The notes below the pieces were generated by a model that did no database searches, was not told where the DNA came from, and saw only the letters and a list, made by a program, of their open reading frames with translations. Positions 34,601 to 43,887 of a DNA stretch of 64,000 nucleotides are shown here, piece after piece; position 1 is the first letter of the stretch, and each line of letters opens with the position of its first letter. The stretch lies in assembly GCF_964355755.1 (NCBI RefSeq), contig NC_092673.1, positions 29,207,001-29,271,000 of the forward strand. Direction: 5' to 3'. The translations under genes and the position numbers were made by a program. The DNA is from Antedon mediterranea. Lineage: Eukaryota > Echinodermata > Crinoidea > Comatulida > Antedonidae.

Positions 34601-37600
34601 CTGGATAGCGAATCTTTAACACTCTCTGTTTCATTATATATATATTTTTGTATTGTTGACCATTAATAGAATAAATGTAAATAATATATAAATTGCAGAG
34701 TCCCCAAGGAAACAGACCGAAAGAGTTCTTGTTTTGCTGATGTCATTACCTCGTCATAACACTCGTATGCGTCCTATGATCCATCTTAGTAGCTAACAGC
34801 AGCGCATGTCCCCATAGCCCTGACCGTATTGCATTTTCTAACGCATCCTAAAGAAACAAAATAATGAAACAACAATATTATATTTAACATATATAAAATA
34901 ACAATACATAATTTATTATCTAACTATTGACTTTGTAAGTACCTTCACTTGCACTGATGAAGGGCTATTGTTGCCCGAACGCTTAGCTAACTTTTCTGGC
35001 TGTTTTACTTTATCGTTTTGATTTAGCATTTCGCTTTTATACACAGAGCATTGTCTTTTTTTCAGTAATTTGCCTTTGGATTAATATATAATTTATTAAG
35101 TATTTAAAATATTTTCAAACATTTTATTTGTGCACTAAAGTACTTTTCAATCATTTATTCATTTATCTATTTTCACTGCTTTTGTATCAAGCATATGAAG
35201 CTAAACATGCAGATTATCATAAAATAATTAAAAAAAAATTATTATTATTTTTCATTATTTAAATATCATGAAATAAAACAATTAAATATTCACCAAGCAA
35301 CACGTAATATTTACCTTCTTTCTGCCAAATAATAACAGTTCCCTAAATCGCCGAGTTTCTTTTTCAACATCAACCGCTTTCTTATGCTGGAGTGAATTAG
35401 TAGGAGTACCTGAGTCGGCCTCTTCTTCTTCTGTTTCATTTGAGCCTAGCACGGGATGATTGTTCAGTATTAGCTCAGACATATCTGTACCAACCACAGT
35501 CTGAAAAGTAAATCAGCTTTATATTAAATTTACCTGTTTGATAAGGTAGATATTCTACTTTGCTAAAACCGTGAAAAGTAAATCATCACCTTTATATTTG
35601 ATTTACTAAATATTTTTTTCAATTCATCTTTTATTGGTTGAATTTATATAAAAATCGAAATCAGAAAATCTTTGTTTATTATCTTTGTTTATACATATAT
35701 ATTTGAAAAAGGCAGATCAAAACTTGTTTTTTCTCTAGGATAAACAAGAAATATTTCTTTCATACATAGTAAAACTACATACCCCATTTTGTCTGCACAA
35801 CAACACCATGAGATCCCATAGGAGAGTGGCTGATTCTTTGTCAATGGCGCTAGTGTCTTCACGGCAACTTTTGACTTTCTTGCTTGCAAAACTAATCACA
35901 TCACCTTTGTGGGTTTCGTTCCTAGAGTTCAAATGATAACAAACATACCTTAATACCAATCTACTTGACATACAGATATGTGATGAAAATAAAATTGATA
36001 AATTTACTGAAATCCCTGAACTCTTCTAAAATCACAATTTTCATAAGATTCATAATGATAGCAATAATAATATTGAATATTTATAAAGAGCTCTTTACCA
36101 GAGTCTCACTTGAAGAGTGGATGGAGGATGGAGTGAACAGATGGAATGAGGAAGTTGATTCCAGATCTCTGGTGTCTGACTGAGCAAAGAAATGTAGGCA
36201 CAGATTTTATGTTGGTTCTAGGTGGTGTTAACATAACAGGATCTGTTTTAGAAAAGAGTATACTTAACAACTGAACATACCTTATAAGAGGACCAGGAAA
36301 AGCCCTTAGTTCTTGAGAATCAGCTGTGTGTTCTAGCATGGCCTTCAAGAAATAATAATTTATTATTATTAGTATCATTTACAAACTAGGTATTGTTGTA
36401 CCTCTTTCAACGATAAAAATTAAGGTACCAACCTGAATGCTGTGAATTTCAACAGTAGCTGTACCACCTTCTGTGGGTGAATTTGGAAGAACTTTTAGCA
36501 GGTGACCTCCTGGGCTAAAACGTCCTACTATGTGCGGTAACGAGAACTTTGTTGGCGTTCTCCTTTGAGGAGGCCCAGCTTCTTCAACTGAAAAGAATGA
36601 GGAAAGGAATGAACAGTTTAAGCAGCTGATTAAATGTTTCCGTACAAACAACTGTTGTTATAAATAATATAATATAATCAAAGAATTAAAAAATGCCATA
36701 TATCCAATGGTTGGTCATAGGCGTAGTACATGTTTGTAGCTCGTAGGAGAAGGCGCCTGGTTAAGAGATACACAAAAACTGTCATAAACAGATATATGGA
36801 CACGATGAAGTCATATCACAACTCCTTTTGGGTACATCACACATTTTTTGTCAAACTAGTGGCATATGTAGAAAGAGGCTTATCGAAGAAGGATGAGGTT
36901 AAAAAGTCCACTCGGACAGCACCATAAGCAATGATTGTTAGAACACATTGTCTAGGGTTATCTAATCTATTGTTCTTTAAGCCTGGCAGTTTCAATCACA
37001 TGTGTCATTTAAAATACAATATATATGGATAGTATGTGTTTGCAATCAAAGCTCTGTCTACACTATCAAACTAATTTGACAAAAAAGGTGATGTGTATGG
37101 TAGTAATATGCTTAAATATGGTTGTGATATGACATCATCATGTCCATATATGGGCACATCACATTTTTTTTGTCAAATAAACTTTGATAGTGTAGACAGA
37201 GATTTAGTTTGGCAGTAAGATAAAATCAACACTTAAGTAGTCCAGTCAGTAACTAAAAGTATACTGATACCTTGAGTTGGTTGAATAAATGATCCTTCAT
37301 TGTAACCATCGTAAGATGTATTTTCTGCCGCTTGTTGGGACACATCTTGATTTTGTTCATATAAACTTGATCCTTTACTAATGGAGCTCATGTCTTGGTT
37401 GTAGCCCTCTGGTGTATTGCCTCCAGTGTGATGGAAAGTATTTGCAAACCTGAATCAACAAATGTGTGACAATATTTCAGTGTTCATCTTTCAATAACAG
37501 TTTCTTTACAGAGAAATTAAAAAACATAAATATGCTATTTATAAAAAAAAAGAGAAAATATTAAATTTCTAACTATATTGATGAACTGAACTAAATGCCT

Positions 37601-40600
37601 GTTTTTTTGTAATGTATAAATATACAATTTAATTTTAATATACAGTTAACATTCACAGTAAACAGAGAAAGAATGAGAATCTAATTGCCAAAAAAAAATG
37701 AATCGTTTTTTGAAAAACAATATCAAATTGGAGAACAAAGGAGCATTTTTTTAAACTTTCAACACACTTCTTAGGTTCTTTTGTTATGAATTATTTGACA
37801 TTATTTGGCAAAGCCATGATTTAAACCCCAGATTTTAAGATTGGTAACCAAGCGTGTTAACCGCTAAAACTAATAAACCATAGTACAAGAAACTGTCGTT
37901 ATCAATGATGACTTTAACAAATGATGAACACAAAAAAATATGACAGAAAAGACAAAGAATACAAGAAGAACCAAAACAATGATTTAAATGTAAGAAGAAG
38001 ATGATCCATTTAGAAGAATAGAATAAAAGAAAAACAAATTCAAATTCTGCTTTTTGTCATGATTTTAATTGATGTCTTAACCGGTAAAAATAAGTAAAAT
38101 TATCACTTAAACAAGGAGAAAAAAGAATAGGATAAACAAACAAAAAATATCCTGCAGTGCTAATGATGTGAGAGCCATGAATTTTACCCATGTGTAGAAA
38201 GAGAAAGATGGAATAGAATAACAGATGAAAAGTATATTTATTTTATTTCTCTCGGGCAACCAGTAGAATAAGCATCCAGACACGGTCACAAGCACGTATG
38301 TACTTACGATGCATTATCATATTGCAGATCTATAGATCCTCTACTAGTGTTCTGTTGTGACCTATAATATTCATCATAGTAATTCTGTTGCATGCGTCTT
38401 AATGAACTAATTGATAATTAAAGAGAAAAAACTTGATAAATTGTCATATAAAAAATTGAAATGTAGTTTGTTTTGTTTAAAGCCTCAGTCCTGTTTTACC
38501 ATTTTTATTGGGCCAGCCAGTTTTGAATCACCAGTCAAATCTCGGTACTTTTTCTAAATTTGTCCAGCTCATAGGTTTCTGTATCATGTTAGGGCCTACG
38601 GTACAGACATCACATGTGATACACATATTATTCAAGAAACACAGCAGATTTTACTTACGAGTTATCTTCAGTTGTTTGTTGTTTATCTTCGGCTCCTCTG
38701 CTGTTATTCTGTTGTGATCTATAATATTCAGCATAATATTGTTGTTGCATACGTCTATACTCCTGGTCTTGGTACGAGTCGTACTGATAACCTTGTGGGT
38801 ACCCATGGCTATTGCGATGCTGATCACGATCGTATGATGTCTGTCGACCGTGTTCATCATAACCTATCAATATCAAAAACATTTTTTTTTTGTTAAACTT
38901 GATTTTATTGTAAGATTCTTATCCCATTTAGGTTAAAAATTACTGTAGCAAACTTGATGGATATACAATCACATGTAAACACTATAAAAAAAAAAAACTG
39001 GTATAGCACCCGATTGATTAGAACGTATAGTAGGAAGACAAGTATAATCACTGGTTATAAATCTATGCATATGGACTATGTTTAGCACCTGTTTGGAACC
39101 TCCTTGCCTTTTATATTTGTTTTGTCTTCTTCTGTATTGTATATGGCAGAAAATTGAATAAATAAATAAAATAAATACCCTAAAGCTCTGTTTACACTAT
39201 CAAAACTTTGTTTGACAAAACATTTGGGCATATCATTACCATATTTGGACATTACATGACACTTTTTTGTCAAACTAGTTTGATAATGTAGACAGAGCTT
39301 AAGAAGGATTTACTATAGAATGTTTAGATGTTTGCCTACCTCTGCGAGCTTGACCATGGTCTCTTGAATAGGCATCAGCATCATCCCTACCCCTTGAACT
39401 TGGTCGGTCATCACTAGTTCCGGAAGCTGGACTTGTTGTGTCTTGTCGTGACCGAGGTCGATTATAGTCATATTGCGAATTATAAGGATCTGTATATCTA
39501 CGACTATAGTATCTTCTACGAGCATATTCCTGCTGTCTGTAATAATCTTCGTAGTATTTTCTATTGTATCCTCTCTGCCCACTATATTGGTAGCCGTAGT
39601 ACGGATCGTACCCCTGTCCGTAGGGGTCGTACGGCGTGCCACCGTACCCAGCATATGGACCACGACTTGTGGATCTTTCAGGGTAGTGACCTTGTGCTGG
39701 TGAATTCTAAATAAATGATTTACATAAAGGTTAGTTTTTCAGCTATAATATTATTATGATCATTCAATAACTATACAGTATAATTACAATACTAGTAATA
39801 GTATACAACAAGCAACTCTTATATTCATTGAGAAGTCTTAATTGGTTCTTGATTATGGTAGTACAATTTTATAAAATGACAAAAACGCTATTCACCTGAT
39901 GTGGTGGGAACTGTGCATAACCTCTGTGTCTACCTTGTTGATATCCTTCTGGGTATTGGGCGTATTGTTGCACCCCTTGATGCGCCATTGGACCCATGGG
40001 CTGTGTACTAGGATACTGTTGCTGTACGCCTTGAGTCGTCGCTGATATCCGAGTCCCATCTAAGTTCATGTTGGCCACACCTTGAGTGATTTGACTTGTT
40101 ATTCCAGCTTGTGATTCAATCTGTTGTTGTTGTGGGATAACATGTGGTTGAATCTGTGGGTTTGTTTGTGGTTGTACATGTGGGCTAGCCTGTGGCTGTG
40201 AACCCAATACTGTTGGTAAGCTAAGGGGTACTGGGGGCTGGATTACAGAATGTCCTGGTGTATTTCCTAAAGATGTAGGTGCTTGTCCTCTAAGGACAGA
40301 AGCTGGAAGTGGTTTTGGCGGAGCTACATTTACCATTGGACTACCTCTAAACTGCTGAGAAGGTGTCTGTGGCATTGACATGGGAGGAGAAATTTGTGAA
40401 GAAGCCACTAATGGTGCAGATGCTGTAACTGTGTTTGTCACTGCAATTTGACTTGAGTGACTAGTAGAAGCCTGTATTGGAGTAGGTTGTAACGCATGTA
40501 CAGGACCAGTACTAGAAAATACTACCGGTAGGGGTGCTGGACCAGGTATACAAGTAGGTATACCGCTAGAAGGTAAAACTGGTTTTGCAACTGGAGCTGG

Positions 40601-42565
40601 TGCTGCTGTTGTTAACTGAATATTGTTGGGCAGAGCAGGTACTTCTGCCGACCATAATGGTGGAGAAGGCATAACTCTTTTTTGTTGTACTACAGCGCCT
40701 CCACGACCGGCTTTAACAGTAGTGAAAGCACTAGGATGGGCACCACCTTGTACCAAATGATCAACCTCCTCTGTTGATTTGTGTCGCATACGAGATAAGT
40801 CTTCAGGCGACGGATTCTCAGGTTTGTTGTCACCGACATTTTCTTGTGAGGCTGCCACAACAGGTGGTTCTGCATCGGGCTGAAAATGAACGGTTTGCAC
40901 TGAATCCTGTGAAACCATGTGACTCCCATCAGGATTGGAATGTGGATTGTCAATGTTCTCGCTATTTTTATGTACCGCACTTTGATCCAAGATGGAAGCA
41001 ACACCGAAGTTTGGAAACGCACTCGAATCTTGAGTTAAACTCCCAGCGTTTTGAAGGGCAACAGAATCAACATGCATCTGAGGTTGATTAGATTGATGGT
41101 GGGTTGAATCCTCTGTAACATCAAGAGGTTCTTCTACACCCGTAGGACCCGAAGCAGGCAGATGTTCAGGCGGATGTTGAACTTCACTTGAACCTTCACC
41201 AATAAGAGAATTACTTCGGCTGTGTTGTTCAGAATGGGAACTGTCCGACACAGACAACCCCATCATAGAACTACTTCTACTGCCACTGTGATCACTCCTT
41301 TTGTCAAGATCTTCACTAGCACTCATCACATGTGGTCCTACCGAAATACCAGTTTCCTCTGGTAAACTAGGATTATTGTGCTGCATAGGTGGAGACATAC
41401 TACTCATTCCAAGATCTGGACCCATTCTGTCGGGTTCAAATCTGACAGGCTCTCCACGAATTTCAGGAGCTAGATCAGGCTCCAACCTATTAAAGTCTAG
41501 TCCCTCATGGGCAAAGTTATTGCAGTGCAAATTTGGTTGCAAACTATTTGATTCAGATACTGATGGGTTCAAAGATGATTCAAACCAACCATGTTGTTGT
41601 TGCTGAGGCACGACATCTGTATATTCCTGACCTGAAGGATTACCATCCTTAGAATTTGAAACAATATCAGGGACGCTTTGACCGCAATTCCTAAGCTCAT
41701 CCCCCAAAGGTTGATCAACAAGAGCATCCATCTGCTGCTCAACTGGATTCCGCTCATACTGTCCTTGCGAGGGGGGTGGAATATTTCCCAGAGAGCCTGG
41801 GAGAACATGTCCGTCTGCATGCTCACCTGGGTAATTATTATGTAATAAGTCTGACGGCCCATTAGCAAATATATCAGCGTTCTCACCGATAGCTTTTTGA
41901 TGTGGGTTGCCAAAGTCATTATTCTGCGGGTAAAATATATGACAAGGTCCAAAGTGGTGGTCTTGCAGCGCTAAATTACCTGCTACGTTCGGTACATCCT
42001 GGTTGTTCCATTGAACATTAGGATCTGCATGAGCAGCGTAATTCCATTGTAGTTGATTATTGTACTGGGCGTGTCCCTGATATTGTTCCTGTCCTGTTTG
42101 TTGTGCGTTCTTCAGGTCTTCTGGGTTGTAGAATACTGGCTGCTGGTAAGAGGCACCACCACCCGTATAATCACCTGGGTTGTGGTATCCTAATTGTTGG
42201 TTATTACCCACGTTGCCAGGAGCAACTAGGTCGGGTTGTTGCCAGCCAGGGTCATCAGATGGTATAAAATCTTGAGCTCCTGAATAAGAATACACAAGTT
42301 AATGATTTTTAATAACAATTGTTAATCACTAAAATACACAGTGACAAAGCATACCTCTATGGACAGAGTATGTTTAAAGATCAAAAAAGATTTTTAAACA
42401 ACAAATAGATTATACAGCAACAGTTTAAACTTATCAATATACTTGTTCAGTGCTGGATACATATTGATTTAATAGAATTTAAATCTTACCATTATTAAAA
42501 TATGAGGCGGCTCCATTAGCATTTTGTTGTTGTTGTTGTTGTTGATCTCCGTCATTGCCAGACAT
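21169..42565 (-). CDS. SEC16A: SEC16 homologue (ER exit site scaffold), 26 coding exons
   Basis: SEC16 is the peripheral ER protein that marks ER exit sites and organises the COPII coat by binding SEC13, SEC23 and others. Exons in transcript order: 42565-42490, 42279-39896, 39706-39340, 38863-38659, 38406-38308, 37449-37271, 36587-36433, 36342-36281, 35921-35783, 35500-35315, 34847-34750, 34203-34122, 33830-33601, 33166-33007, 32109-32023, 31905-31801, 31353-31194, 30402-30107, 29494-29303, 28985-28899, 28348-28201, 27857-27720, 27383-27292, 26886-26797, 25454-25392, 21366-21169. All phases agree and the sum is 6,078 bases (2,025 residues plus stop); human SEC16A is somewhat longer. Order: disordered Gln/Pro/Ser N-terminus, Tyr/Arg-rich region, conserved central domain with ancestral coatomer element (about residues 1,103-1,540), disordered region, [14 protein letters not shown] and LPDD motif, C-terminal FFNPNAY segment. 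Orthology to SEC16A/B is firm; a single invertebrate SEC16 is assumed. Confidence 0.95.
21609..21740. mobile_element. MITE-1 copy c (SEC16 intron)
   Basis: Contains CCAAATATGG and TGACATCATCATG; the right end is degraded. Confidence 0.85.
21745..21930. mobile_element. MITE-1 copy d (SEC16 intron)
   Basis: Opposite orientation to copy c, separated from it by a few bases. Ends GATAGTGTAGACAAAGCTT. Confidence 0.75.
23300..23516. mobile_element. MITE-3 copy, inverted (SEC16 intron)
   Basis: TTTTCACTTACAAAATTAC, CAATTTTTGGTCAAAGTGG and GGTGGACAATACATCTTTAA. Confidence 0.75.
23910..24060. mobile_element. MITE-1 copy e (SEC16 intron)
   Basis: Inverted orientation with two CATATCACTACCATAT modules; ends mutated. 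Confidence 0.85.
24127..24385. mobile_element. Palindromic element, AGTAGACCCTCTCC...GAGGTTCTACTT
   Basis: The left end AGTAGACCCTCTCCTTTGGG is roughly the reverse complement of the right end CCTCGGTAGAGGTTCTACTT. The interior has AGGGGCAACCCCTATTAAG. Related to 24959-25144. Confidence 0.55.
24959..25144. mobile_element. Second copy of the palindromic CCCTCTCC element with internal tandem units
   Basis: It starts AGTAGAACCCTCTCCTCTGG and ends CCTTAATAGGGTTCTACTT. The interior is an array of about 17-bp CCCCTATTGAGGGGA words. Confidence 0.6.
25174..25316. mobile_element. MITE-1 copy f (SEC16 intron)
   Basis: Ends AAGCTCTATCTAGTCTATC and GATAGTGTAGACAGAG; about 75 bp from SEC16 exon 25. Confidence 0.85.
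25392..28985 (-). CDS. SEC16A: SEC16 exons 20-25: SWF/LPDD motif and C-terminal region
   Basis: Exons 28985-28899 ([25 protein letters not shown]), 28348-28201 ([12 protein letters not shown]), 27857-27720 ([11 protein letters not shown]), 27383-27292, 26886-26797 (FFNPNAYNG) and 25454-25392 ([20 protein letters not shown]). These match, in order, the YLPDDKN, WDEKKN, RYVDVLNP and SSLSREVSQ motifs of SEC16A. Confidence 0.9.
26304..26445. mobile_element. MITE-1 copy g (SEC16 intron)
   Basis: TTAAGCTTTGTCCACACTATC to GTATAGACAGAGCTTAA; holds both CCAAATATGG and CCATATATGG. Confidence 0.9.
27003..27178. repeat. Minisatellite, 22-bp unit, about 8 copies
   Basis: Unit GGGAAATAACTAGGCCTGGG plus C(A/G), in the SEC16 intron between exons 24 and 23. 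It abuts a MITE-1 fragment at 27181. Confidence 0.9.
27181..27216. mobile_element. MITE-1 right-end fragment (copy h)
   Basis: CACATAAAGTTTGATAGTGT then AGACAGAGCTTAA only, fused to the 22-bp minisatellite. Confidence 0.85.
28616..28643. repeat. (TA)n microsatellite
   Basis: A run of about 13-14 TA units in a SEC16 intron. Confidence 0.95.
28731..28892. mobile_element. MITE-1 copy i, 6 bp from SEC16 exon 20 donor side
   Basis: Ends AAGCTGTCTACAAATTCC and GATAGTGTAGACAGAGTTCAA. Exon 20 ends at 28899, so the element begins inside the donor region. Confidence 0.9.
29046..29247. mobile_element. MITE-3 copy, inverted (SEC16 intron)
   Basis: TTTTCACTTATAAAAAG, CCAATTTTTGGTAAAAG and ATTAAAATGGCATATTCAAC. 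Confidence 0.75.
29303..31353 (-). CDS. SEC16A: SEC16 exons 17-19: C-terminal disordered region
   Basis: Exons 31353-31194, 30402-30107 and 29494-29303 encode low-complexity sequence ([57 protein letters not shown]). Phase-consistent; no folded domain. Confidence 0.85.
29590..29834. mobile_element. MITE-1 partial copy plus full copy j (SEC16 intron)
   Basis: A right half at 29590-29668 is followed directly by a full inverted-orientation copy at 29671-29834. Confidence 0.8.
30505..30620. repeat. Minisatellite, 29-bp unit, 4 copies
   Basis: Unit words ATACAATACATACAGTACAG plus AAATGCAA, in the intron upstream of SEC16 exon 18. The repetitive open frames it creates are not real proteins. Confidence 0.9.
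31801..32109 (-). CDS. SEC16A: SEC16 exons 15-16: end of central domain
   Basis: Exon 15 (32109-32023) encodes [20 protein letters not shown]; exon 16 (31905-31801) encodes [20 protein letters not shown]. Both are phase 0 and match the last helices of the SEC16 central domain. Confidence 0.92.
32600..32975 (+). mobile_element. LINE-type 3' end fragment with (AATAAA)n tail
   Basis: An open frame at 32613-32921 without known domains runs into GGGGGCGGGTTTCCCGCTG, then GAATGAGTTTGAATAAAA. The same tail form (CGAGTTTGTGCTCGCTG, GGATGAGTATGAAATAAA) ends the SINE at 34337-34540, suggesting a LINE/SINE pair sharing a 3' end. The left boundary is uncertain. Confidence 0.5.
32619..32650. repeat. Perfect short palindrome TTTACCCGAAGTTTT / AAAACTTCGGGTAAA
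   Basis: A 15-bp stem with a 2-bp loop at the left edge of the LINE-like fragment. Confidence 0.9.
33007..36587 (-). CDS. SEC16A: SEC16 exons 7-14: conserved central domain (ACE1)
   Basis: Eight exons (listed under the gene) encode the best conserved part: [162 protein letters not shown] and [14 protein letters not shown]. These match the SEC16 central domain, whose ancestral coatomer element forms a heterotetramer with SEC13. Confidence 0.97.
33336..33415 (-). mobile_element. tRNA-derived SINE fragment
   Basis: The minus strand reads TCTAATGGTTAGGACATCTG, a box A-like region. An anticodon arm CTGC-ATATCAA-GCAG and GGTCCGAGTTTGAGTCTC (degenerate box B) follow. Box B is expanded and there is no clean acceptor stem, so it is not a functional tRNA gene. 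Confidence 0.55.
33408..33500. repeat. Dispersed repeat, ACTCTTTAACACTCTCTGTT type, copy 1
   Basis: About 80 bp closely repeated at 34596-34680, including CATTATATATAT and ATTGTTGACCATT(A/G)ATAGAA. Confidence 0.75.
33963..34098. mobile_element. MITE-1 copy k, 23 bp from SEC16 exon 12
   Basis: TAAGCTCTGTCTACAGTTTC to GTGTGGACAGAGCTTTA; the second CArG is interrupted. Confidence 0.9.
34337..34540 (+). mobile_element. tRNA-derived SINE
   Basis: The head GTGGAGCTGTAGCTTGGTGG and TTAATGTGC gives a box A. GGTTCAATCC at 34391-34400 is a perfect box B. A tRNA-unrelated body and a tail GAGTATGAAATAAAATAAA follow. Confidence 0.75.
34596..34680. repeat. Dispersed repeat, ACTCTTTAACACTCTCTGTT type, copy 2
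   Basis: Near-identical to 33408-33500 and in the same orientation. A shorter ACACTCTCTGTTTTATGAAA match occurs near 56730. Confidence 0.75.
34954..35045 (+). ncRNA. Degenerate hammerhead-ribozyme-like relic with element tail
   Basis: CTGATGA (34954-34960) is followed by a GGGC/GCCC stem II and GAAC where GAAA is required. The downstream CTGGCTGTTTTACTTTATCG recurs near 50877, so this is part of a dispersed element. Probably inactive. Confidence 0.35.
36789..36882. mobile_element. MITE-1 divergent copy l (SEC16 intron)
   Basis: Only the core (CATATCACAACTCCTTTTGGG) and a mutated right end are recognisable. Confidence 0.55.
37049..37205. mobile_element. MITE-1 copy m (SEC16 intron)
   Basis: AAGCTCTGTCTACACTATC to GATAGTGTAGACAGAGATTTA; holds CCATATATGG. 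Confidence 0.9.
37271..37449 (-). CDS. SEC16A: SEC16 exon 6: linker before central domain
   Basis: Ser/Gln-rich ([35 protein letters not shown]). Phase 2 in, phase 1 out. Confidence 0.8.
38308..38406 (-). CDS. SEC16A: SEC16 exon 5: RRMQQ module copy B
   Basis: A 99-base, frame-preserving exon encoding [18 protein letters not shown] and [14 protein letters not shown]. It repeats the end of exon 4, so it could be skipped without a frameshift. Confidence 0.85.
38659..38863 (-). CDS. SEC16A: SEC16 exon 4: Tyr/Gln-rich, RRMQQ module copy A
   Basis: It encodes [19 protein letters not shown] and the module [18 protein letters not shown]. Closely related to exon 5. Confidence 0.85.
39182..39302. 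mobile_element. MITE-1 copy n (SEC16 intron)
   Basis: Short form with both ends intact (AAGCTCTGTTTACACTATC, GTAGACAGAGCTT); lies 38 bp from SEC16 exon 3. Confidence 0.9.
39340..39706 (-). CDS. SEC16A: SEC16 exon 3: Tyr/Arg-rich region
   Basis: It encodes [35 protein letters not shown] and [10 protein letters not shown], resembling the YYxxPYD-type Tyr-rich region upstream of the SEC16A central domain. Phase 0 in, phase 1 out (CAGAG|GTAGGC). Confidence 0.85.
39896..42279 (-). CDS. SEC16A: SEC16 exon 2: large disordered N-terminal exon
   Basis: A single 2,384-base exon encoding about 795 low-complexity residues rich in Gln, Pro, Ser and Asn (for example [17 protein letters not shown] and [12 protein letters not shown]). 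No folded domain is recognised; vertebrate SEC16A has a similar large disordered N-terminal exon. Confidence 0.9.
42490..42565 (-). CDS. SEC16A: SEC16 exon 1 with poly-Gln
   Basis: ATG at 42565-42563 opens MSGNDGD, followed by a run of seven glutamines and [12 protein letters not shown]. Donor AATG|GTAAGA. The CAA/CAG run is a potential length polymorphism. Confidence 0.85.
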
Positions 42566-42725
42566 GATACTCACAATAAATTAACCTCAACACCAAATAA
42601 ACGTCATTCAGTAGAAACTTTTTTTAACTGAAATGAAAAATACAGTGGTTACCATGATTGAGTTGAGGTGTATTATTAGTTTAGCTAAAATGATGAAAAC
42701 AGGGACAATGTTGTACAGTTTCATA

Positions 42726-42866
42726 AAGCCCATATATGAACACGGTAATGTCATATCACTACCATATTTGGGCATATCACTACCATATTTGGGCATATCA
42801 CTACCATATTTGGGCACACTTTTTTGTCAAACTAGTTTGATAACTGATAGTGTAGACAGAGCTTAA
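42726..42866. mobile_element. MITE-1 copy o with triplicated CATATTTGGG module
   Basis: Three consecutive CATATCACTACCATATTTGG units upstream of SEC16; the right end is intact and the left end is lost. Confidence 0.9.
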
Positions 42867-43328
42867 CACTCACTCAACAGTTTAATACATTGAAATCAAT
42901 AAGTTTGGGAGCCATCTGTATATAATAATGGAAAGATCATCATTCACTTTTGTACAGTATGAAATAACTTTTTGATTTCATGTCATGAACTATGTTTTAG
43001 TTAGGACTATCTCAATTAAATTTATTCTTTAATTTAAATAACAATGAGGATTTATCATAAATTCTATTCAACATCTGTTACAGGATAAATTGGCAACAGA
43101 ACACTGTTGTGCAGATTTAATATCTTGAATGTGAAGCCTGGAGTCTACAAAGGATTGTATGCTAGTATCTTATGTGTTAAATAACATTATTATTAATTTA
43201 AAAATAAAAAAACAAATGTAAACATGATTGATAAAATAATCTTTTCTCGATATTCACAAAGAGTCCACAAATGAACGAAACTAGCAATTAATGGTTTGTG
43301 AAAGTTAAATAATAATGACGTTTGTTTT

Positions 43329-43371
43329 AGAAAGGGACTGGGCCTGGCCCACCATTCCCATTATCCTGCTG
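43329..43371 (-). other. Possible small terminal exon encoding QDNGNGGPGPVPF
   Basis: On the minus strand a strong acceptor (TTTTTTTACAG) precedes an open frame QDNGNGGPGPVPF and TAA (43331-43329). The composition is unlike the surrounding AT-rich DNA. It may be a SEC16 5' leader exon or the end of a micropeptide ORF; not recognised. Confidence 0.3.
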
Positions 43372-43877
43372 TAAAAAAATTATACAAATTAAAAATACAA
43401 AAAAAACAAACATTAAACAATAATTTTGTACTAAAAGAATTATACATTACTACTAATATTAATAGGCCTGGTATTACATTATATGTTCTACAGTACCGCT
43501 ATGTTATATGGCCAGATACTGTACTTCGTGTTATAAAGGTAGGCTGACACAAAAGACCTTTATCAGGGATAGTAGCCTCTTTTAGCATCTGTTGTGAAAA
43601 TTAGGCCTACTACTAGTAGGCCTAGTAGTTAGGCCTAAAACCTAAACCAGCCGTTTGTCATGAACGTAAACAGAGTGGATTTTCTAAAGTTACAGTTACC
43701 ATATTTTGTATATAAGTGAATAAACCACAACTCTAATATTTCGAAAACCTTATCTTATCATTACCTTTATAAAAAAGCTTTTACATTACAGATAAATCCA
43801 TGATAGTAAATAGGTATACAAAACGGAATTTATCAGTATATTTTGCACCGTGGTAGTAATAGTCGACGTGGTATTAT

Positions 43878-43887
43878 ACGCATGCGC
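43878..43887. promoter_or_regulatory. NRF1-like palindrome ACGCATGCGC
   Basis: One mismatch from the NRF1 consensus GCGCATGCGC, in a region without coding sequence upstream of SEC16. A possible core promoter for the minus-strand gene. Confidence 0.35.
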
